Source: Arachnopeziza araneosa
Lineage: Eukaryota; Ascomycota; Leotiomycetes; Helotiales; Arachnopezizaceae
DNA length: 64,000 bases
Assembly: GCA_003988855.1 (NCBI GenBank)
Contig: QYAI01000088.1
Coordinates: 106,061 to 170,060 of the forward strand
Direction of reading: 5' to 3'
Both the position numbers and the translations under genes were made by a program. Each line of letters begins with the position of its first letter. Within the stretch, counting starts at the first letter, position 1. Below, one piece after another: positions 57,476 to 64,000 of this stretch. The notes beneath the pieces were generated by a model. The model saw nothing but the letters and a program-made list of their open reading frames with translations, searched no databases and was not told where the DNA came from.

Positions 57476-58330
57476 ATGGCACCTAATGGTTCCACATCTC
57501 CCTTTACACCCTGCCGCATCATAACCCTCGCTTTATTCCTCATCGTTGTCCTCTCTACCTTACAAGTCCAAACTCTCTCTGCAGTTCATTCTCTCGGACG
57601 AATTCGCGTCTGCACTCCTGCTCCTCTTCTTCCAACCAAGATAGACTCGCCAACCTCCACTCTCCGTCATATACCTCGTACATTTCGGGAAATGAGACAT
57701 CTGGAAGACTTATCTGAAGATGCAGATGAAGAGTGGCGATTGACTTTGAGCACGCCAAAGGGCGGCTTTCTCCATGTTCAAAATGAGAATAAAGAAGAGA
57801 GAGGAGGGGAGGATGAACCATGGGGTGTAAGCATGTTCCATGCGATCCATTGTCTGACGCTCTTAAGGAGCGCATTCCAGCATTCTAACAATGCCACGAA
57901 TCCAAAAATCAGGGACCACGCGGATGTAGACATACAGCGAAATGTTCATAGAATGGACAAAATTAGTGACTCAGATGATACTACGCATAAATATGATCCG
58001 TTGAACATGCTGCATCTCGGGCATTGCTTCAGTTATATCGCACAAGTATGTATAGTCGTAACTGTTCTAAGTACTACGGTGTTGAAGAAACCGGCGACTA
58101 ATGAAGAATAGTATATTATATGCGCAGCAGATAGCACTATCGAGCCGCCGCAGAAATCCTATGATAAGGAGGGAAAATTGATAGATTATCATGTTGATGG
58201 AGAAGGGTACCAGCATAGTTGTCGAGATCCAGGTCTACTTTGGCAGACTGTAATGAACTCAGAAAAAGAGGCTGTTAGGCCCTTTGAATGGGCAAAGGGC
58301 GACACAGTGGAGAGTGTATTTGGTAGATGA
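57476..58330 (+). CDS. UstYa-like (DUF3328) oxidase 2
   Basis: Two exons, 57476..58045 and 58112..58330 (66-nt intron with CTAATG branch), give 262 residues. One membrane helix near the N-terminus (about 14-36, RIITLALFLIVVLSTLQVQ) is followed by a lumenal domain with two family motifs: HAIHC (122-126) in MFHAIHCLTLLR, and HLGHC (180-184) in HLGHCFSYIAQ. The second motif continues across the splice into YIICAADSTIEPP, and the end of the gene has the family's DGxGxxHxCRD block (DGEGYQHSCRDPGLLW). It is distinct from oxidase 1, with one intron rather than four, and the two are probably non-redundant partners acting on the same precursor, as in known clusters that use a UstYa/UstYb pair (inference). 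The ATG at 57476 (MAPNGSTS) is chosen over the in-frame codon at 57347, which adds a second, unlikely hydrophobic stretch. Confidence 0.9.
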
Positions 58331-59611
58331 ATATCTGTCGCAAGCATATATGTGTGATTCTGTCGAGATAGACTGTATCTCAGTCGAACCGATATTGACT
58401 TAGGAGCGCATTCCTGGCATCATTGACTTACTGAAATGTACAGTACCCAAGAAACTTGTGGTTACATAACCATTAGTAAACTGCTATAATTTCATCTTGT
58501 CAATTTTTAATTTTTGACAGAGGCTGAAACATGTTCTAGAAAATAGGGTTACATGGCGATTACATGAAGTCCCCTCTCCAAGCTGTACCAAATCTAATTG
58601 AAGTGCGGCTGGGATGCGGCCACACGAAGGTTACATTGTAATGCACGAACAACGTTCTCGCCAACAGGTTTAATATCGAGCCCAGTTATTTATGTCGCAT
58701 CTCAACCAATCAATGTGTGGAATACAAAGCATCATGGTCTGACTGTTTTGCATCATACATGCTACATTTTGTTGATTTTCTTAGCCCCGGCCAAGGTGGA
58801 GAAGCAAGTGAGTCCTGATGTCCGAAGCCTTGCAGCTGCATGTTCCATACAAATCTATTTGGGGCTATTGAAGGAGGGGTAGCAAGTAATTTAGTTCTGC
58901 ATGCAAGATTTCAGAATCAGGGGTATTCGGCCCTGAGCAGGAGAAACATCGAGCCTATAAAAATCAACCTATGTGATAAGAAATTCTAGATACCTTGCCA
59001 GCGTAAATCAGCTGCTTGGAAAGTGCTCAAACAAATAAAAGGATCGAAAGGAAGGGCAAGGGGTATGAATTGGTTATCGTAGGTGATTAGTGTGAAGCAT
59101 AAGGTAGGAGGTTATTGAGATGTGACGAATTGTTGAAAGGATCCCAGAGCCCGCTTATCCCCTTATGGTAATGAGGCGCAAGATGCGAAGTCAATATTGA
59201 AAATCACCCTGTATAGACTTCCTTAGCTTCTGGCATATTGTATCGATCAATCTTCGTATTCATGTAACTTTTTGATTCTTCTTCGTATTACTTATTCAAA
59301 GGCAAAGTCAAGGCAAATTAAATGAAGGGCGCTGATGCTACCCCTCTGCCCGAGTCGCGTCCATTCCAATCTCTTCAACTCCGCATGTCAATTTGAAACT
59401 GATCATAAGATCGGTATTTCTCATTCACGCTCAAGTACCGGGCCCACTCTGAATCCCCCAGCGACCAAAGACAATCAATTCAATCACCGCCCTTGCAAAT
59501 CCAACCCCAGAGTTTCAGGGCCGGAGTGTTGAGTCAAATCAGAGCTGAAGACGGCTCGACCAATAGAGCAAGTGAAATAGCGGCCAGAAATAAGGTCCCG
59601 AAGCTACAACC
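58331..59611. other. Intergenic region after the RiPP locus
   Basis: No coding sequence recognised. A 94-codon frame at 58598..58882 has no motif. No further tailoring gene (P450, flavin monooxygenase, peptidase, transporter) is visible. Confidence 0.5.
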
Positions 59612-62290
59612 TTAAACTCTACACACGTCACTGAGACTCATCTTATGACCATTTCCAACATACTCCAGGATGAAAAGAGATGTCACCCCTACATCGATTG
59701 ATAACACAAACATAATAAGTGGCCAAAATGATGCATGAGCCCATAACCTACCATTTGTCCGGATGAGAACAACAATCCAATGACTTAACAGTACGATTTG
59801 CAACAAGAAAAATTGATCTCGGAAAGCTGATATCTCAGAAGGATCTGCGAGAGAAATATTTGGTGATTGAATCACTGTAGACCAAGTCCCAAGTAGGAGA
59901 ATCGAGCTCAAAAGTATGACAGAAGCAGCTATCTCCCGAAATTCCATCGGGCTAGTAATTTGGAATGCGGAGTAAATTTGTCGTCGTAATAGAACGGGAT
60001 GGTGATAATGTCGGTGAAATGAATATTGATGGTGAGTAAATTTAGGTCTAAAATTTCGTGGAAAGATTTGTAATAGCAGAGTAAAAATACCACCACATAC
60101 AAACAACCCGAAGTCCGGTATATTATGTAAGTGTATGTCAATTGAAAAATTTGTCTTGACTTTTCGATTGCCTGAACTATACCTTCGACTCCTGGTTTTA
60201 GAAACACGATGTCAGAAGCAGCTTGGGCGATTTCAGTCGATCCCTCTACTGCTATGCCGCAGTCTGACCTTCTTAGTGTCGGTGCGTCGTTCACCACATC
60301 ACCTGTCGCAGCCATGACGTGACCCCTACTCTGGAGGATAGACACAATCTTCTCCTTGTCAGATGGGAAAACCTCGACATAAATATCTGCTTCTTCCACG
60401 CGCCCGGAGATTTCCTCTTGAGCTAAATTGCTACGATCACAAATAGATTCGGCGGTCAGAGAGGTGCCATGGAAACCAAGATGGGATGCTACTTCTACAG
60501 CAACTGCAGCAGCGTCACCAGTAAACATCCTGACTGAGATCCCCATGTTCTTAGCTTTTAATATTGCACGAGCACTATTGAAGCGCAGAGGATCAAATAG
60601 TGGTACGAGACCCAAAAGCTTCCAGCTTTGATTTTCACGCTTTCGTGCAACGCCAAGGCTTCGAAACCTACGTTGAGCCTTCTCGATGCTCTTATTTTGA
60701 AATTTGCGGCGAATTTCCGCGTATGTAGATTTTCTTGAAGACAGATATCCAAGACGGCCTTCGGACTGCACTTGGTGTAAAAAATTCGCTCCCCAGAAGG
60801 TACCTCTACAAGGGACAATGCTCTCTTCGTTTCTGGATCAAATAGCTCGAATCCAATAACTTCGCATCGCGATATGCTATCTTTGGCTCGGGGGCAACAT
60901 TTTAAAGCACGAACGAAAGTTTTATCAATGGGATCAAGATGCTTTGAGTCCGGGGGGAGAGTCAGACAAGCGGCTAGAATAACATCGTCTAGATTCCCAG
61001 AGGTGGCGTAAGCCTCGCCTATTGTTAATCTGCTTTCCGTCAATGTGCCTGTTTTATCGACGCAAAGATCTATTCCGGCTAGACATTCACATTTCGATAT
61101 TGCCTGTGCTATAATGCCTTCCATTGACAATCTTGCCGCCCCATAAACTTGGATGCTACCGATATTGGCCAAAATAGTGGCTGGAACAGCAATGATAGTT
61201 ATGGCGAAATAAAGCTCGAAGAGTATGTTTGACGAACCAGAACGAGTTGAAAGTTTATGGATAATGAAAAAATAACAGACCACAAGAGCACAGAAGAAAT
61301 ATCCTAGGCAGTGAATAACCCAACGGAAATCTTTTTCATGTGGAGCCGTTTTTGAGAGCCTCAAAGAACTTGTGTCCGTCGGAGCCGGATCCGAGAACAA
61401 TGATAAGAGTCGGCCTAAAAATGCCCGGTGACCGGTAGCCAAAACAGTCAAGAAAGCATCTCCTTGAACAACTCTAGTCTTCGTATAGCAGTTGTCGCCG
61501 TGAAACTTCTCTACGGTTGTATCTCCGCCGGTTATGGAAGATTGATTGATAACGAGCTCGCCATCATCAACCGTTACTCGACAATCGGCTGGTACAATGG
61601 AACCCTGTTGAGGTATCAAAATAAGTACTGATTCAAATTGCAGCACACGTGTTACCTCAGAAACATGTACAATATCGCCTGGTACCAAATCTCGGAGTTT
61701 TGTTTTGACTATTCGACCATCTCGAAGTGCGAGAGCTTGCATCGAAGACTCTAATCCTAGGGACCGTGCAACGTAATCGTATTGATTTATGCCCTTGAAA
61801 GAGGACCAGAGGCTGTAAGCTAATAGCCCACAGCTTATTATTGAATTTTTCCAGTCTTGAAGTGCTATTGCAAATAGAATCGTAATCTGCTATAGCTAGC
61901 AAGATAAAGCCAAGCTTCTCGTGGATAACGAAGTGACCTAAAGAATCAAATTAACTGGTGAAACGCAAAGCCGTTGGAATAGTAGAGGCCATCTCCTCCT
62001 ATTCCATATTTCGTTGTAACCATACTTCTCACGCCGAGCCACAACCTCCTCCTCTGTAAGTCCACTACTAGGACCCGTCTCCAGAATTTTGGCAGGTACT
62101 AGGTTTGCGAAACCATAAGGATTATCATCTTCAGTGCTGTCCAAATCTTTCTCCTCAGACTTGTCAAAAGCCTTCTTCGCAAATCTCACATCAAAGAAGT
62201 AGTAAAAGATATCAATAATGTGTAGCCCACCAAACCAAGAATCAGAAGTTGGAGTGATGTAGCCTCCGTCAAAGATACTGGATTTCCATT
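59612..62290 (-). pseudogene. PMA-like P-type H+-ATPase, degenerate
   Basis: The order of blocks matches plasma-membrane H+-ATPases: SGLTEEEVVARREKYGYNEI; ITILFAIALQDWKNS (joined by a 66-nt intron); VKTKLRDLVPGDIVHVSE; GSIVPADCRV (a 51-nt intron lies between); phosphorylation site DKTGTLTESRLTIGE; GFRSLG-type RFRSLGVARKR; MFTGDAAAVAVEVASHLG; and a hinge GDVVNDAPTLRRSDCGIAVE. Departures from active enzymes: the A-domain TGES is TGGD (ITGGDTTVEK), and GDGVNDAP is GDVVNDAP. Frame changes occur near 60750 (before RRKFQNKS) and near 59950 (after LLARWNF), with no GT...AG pair to explain them. The C-terminal membrane part (SVILLSSILLLGTWSTVI) is shortened and ends at 59612. The likely start (upstream of 62190) is unclear. 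Frame shifts together with lost catalytic residues argue for a pseudogene. Confidence 0.75.
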
Positions 62291-62707
62291 ATCATGCAAC
62301 GTTTGGCTTTCTTTTCCTTCTCGCTAGCAGCTGATTTCTGATCAACTTAGTGAAGTAGAGTTGGGGATAATAATAATACAGAGCCCAAACTTGCGCAGGG
62401 TATATTTCGTAATATCGTAACCACGGTGGCTGTAGCGCGGAACGAGCCCATATCATCAGTGACCCAAGTGTCTGTCGCACTCTGAGACTTAAAAACTATT
62501 GACTGAAACGCCTTGTCAACACTGCTTCATGAAGTTCTCATGAGATATAGCTAGTGGCAAAGCGAAAGTTTGCTAATTTTACGTCAAGTCTAGTCTTGAC
62601 TGCGCTACCTTCCGAGTTCGGAAATTGATTTAAATTTCGCCTAGAAGAGTTTAGCCAAGGTGTAACTCTCAAAAGAATCTAAGCACTCTGAAACCTTTCT
62701 ACTCTCA
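62291..62707. other. Intergenic region upstream of HET relic
   Basis: An open minus frame (62292..62480) is not recognised, and may be an upstream remnant of the ATPase relic. Confidence 0.4.
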
Positions 62708-63475
62708 TTGATCATCCACAAAATATTCGGGTCATCTTTCGAAGTGCACCATTCTATTTGTGGCCATATTGTAAGAGTGTTGTTGGCATATGTATCTGCG
62801 CCAAGAGTTGAAGTTCTACTTGGTAAATGGGAAGATCTTATTCTTCATGATTGTTCAAACCATAAAGCCTTATTCCCGCCAAACAACAACCTTGCCCAGC
62901 GGGAAATATTTTTGAAGAAACCACGAAACCGGTCCCTGATCTACATATATCCCGATCCGTACCGTACAGAAGCACGTTACGCTACCGAAGCTCCATGGGA
63001 AGGTTTCGAATTTGGTGAGACGCTAGTACTTTTCAGCGGCGGAAGTGGTCGTTCCCGCGTTCGGATTGTTGACCCTTCTTGGATTGATTTAGAACTTCTC
63101 AAAGGCTGGGTGAATGTACGCGAAACTAATCACAGGGCTTGCGGTAAGAATGCTGATTTTGAGCCTATACCCTCAGGAGGTCCATCACTTCTCGTAGATG
63201 TTGTACACGAATGCCTCGTTCTTGGCAGTGCCACCTCTCGCTACGTTGCTCTGAGCTAACGTCTGGGGCAAAGTCAACAGCTTCCTGACAACTAGCGAGC
63301 GGCTACAACAACTCTTGGAACCAGGATCATTGAGATTTAATGGTGCACTGGGTGGTTTGCCTCGAACAGTGCATCAAACTATGGAGTTAACGCGTGCGCT
63401 TGGAGAGCGATTTCTCTGGGTCGACGCTCTCTGCATTGTGCAAGATGGAAAAGATAAGATGCTTCAACTTGATGG
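62708..63475 (+). pseudogene. HET-domain protein, broken by 1-bp insertion and transposon
   Basis: The frame from 62708 ends RYVALS at 63259, exactly where HET proteins read RYVALSYVWG. The codon that should be TAC reads TAAC. One base later the frame continues YVWGKVNSFLTTSERLQQLL, LGGLPRTVHQTMELTRALGE and RFLWVDALCIVQDGKDK up to LDGM at about 63475. This is the classic HET domain, whose known role is heterokaryon incompatibility and cell-death signalling. Upstream is a divergent N-terminal region (PWEGFEFGETLVLFSGG). The coding sequence is cut at about 63480 by a pogo-type element. Apart from the extra base, the domain up to that point looks well preserved. Confidence 0.82.
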
Positions 63476-64000
63476 AATGACTTCATTATAACGTGGTTTA
63501 TCAGTAAGCGGGACATATCAGTGCGCGGGACACTTTCTCCTCATTTTTTATCTATCTAATTTAAAGCGCGATTTCTCTACAAATAATGTCGCAAATCCAA
63601 ACCCAAGAAGCACGAATTATTGAGGCTATTCAAACGTCAAAAAACTAAGCTGTCGAGCTGCTGCAAAGATATATAACGTCTTTCTTAATTCATTAAATGC
63701 ACGAATCAATGGTCGAACTTCCCGCAGCGAATATAGGCCAGCAAGGACAAATTTGACGCCTATCGAAGAGAAAGTGCTTATTCAATATATACTCGACCTA
63801 GATTCTAGAGAGTTTGCGCCTCGACTAGCTAGCGCAGAAGATATGGCCAATCTCTTGCTGAAATCGCGAGAGAAGAAACACGTCAGCAAGNTCTGGGCAC
63901 ATCGATTCGTACAACGCTAACTCTAAAGACGCGTTTTAATCGCGTTTACGACTTCCAGAGAGCTCTTTGCGAAGATCCTAAGCTAATTAGAAGCTAGTTC
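63476..64000 (+). mobile_element. pogo/Fot1-type transposon, left end and decayed transposase
   Basis: The sequence changes character at 63480-63490 (ATTATAACGTGG...). From the ATG at about 63587 it encodes a broken Fot1-like transposase: EARIIEAIQTSK, SRSEYRPA-type residues in a shifted frame, LTPIEEKVLIQYILDLDSRE, FAPRLASAEDMANLLLKS, WAHRFVQR, LKTRFNRVYDFQRALCEDP. Stops and frame changes are frequent, so it is inactive. An undetermined base (N) is at 63891. The element continues past the right edge, so its second end and target duplication cannot be seen. Confidence 0.75.

Overview
This is a filamentous ascomycete (Pezizomycotina) nuclear contig. Introns are mostly 44-65 nt with GTAAGT-type donors, CTAAC/CTGAC-like branch sites and CAG/TAG acceptors. 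The gene content is typical: a KMO-type kynurenine monooxygenase, tyrosinase, laccase, GH18-CBM1 chitinase, HET and STAND-like genes, CorA-like membrane proteins and pogo/Fot1 transposases. The general style recalls Leotiomycetes/Helotiales, but that placement is an impression, not a measurement. Exon boundaries were read by eye and checked by keeping reading phase consistent across every junction.

Layout, left to right. 0-10 kb: the 5' part of an OPT oligopeptide transporter (cut by the window edge), a CorA-like membrane protein with an in-frame TAG, and a ten-exon gene for a ~1430-residue zinc-finger/P-loop/RING-like/patatin-like protein whose patatin catalytic residues look lost. 10-23 kb: two relics (pogo transposase, MFS sugar transporter), a GC-rich intronless PhnB-like VOC gene, then a housekeeping block: PRP17/CDC40 splicing factor, ERV14/cornichon cargo receptor, methionine aminopeptidase 1, kynurenine 3-monooxygenase and a secreted chitinase. 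23-32 kb: a decayed laccase next to an intact tyrosinase, then glyoxalase I. 33-50 kb: an accessory region rich in decay: an ankyrin STAND-like gene broken by stops and by a solo LTR with a perfect target duplication, an alpha/beta-hydrolase remnant, an intact DHA2-type MFS exporter, a HET relic, an unusual papain-fold peptidase, a frameshifted SRPK-type kinase, an HSL-type esterase, a second solo LTR and a DUF7708-type STAND-like gene. 50-54 kb: an intact eight-exon AAA+ ATPase.

54.5-58.3 kb is the most interesting locus. A small secreted precursor has a signal peptide and two near-identical repeats, each ending in a Kex2-type dibasic site (KR). It is transcribed divergently from two UstYa-like (DUF3328) oxidase genes carrying paired HxxHC motifs. 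This is the minimal signature of a fungal dikaritin-type RiPP cluster; the repeated Tyr-rich core (DYVDYYSGPVYNKAAY-like) is one I do not recognise.

59.6-64 kb holds a degenerate PMA-like P-type ATPase, a HET gene broken by a one-base insertion, and a pogo/Fot1 transposon that truncates the HET gene and runs off the right edge.
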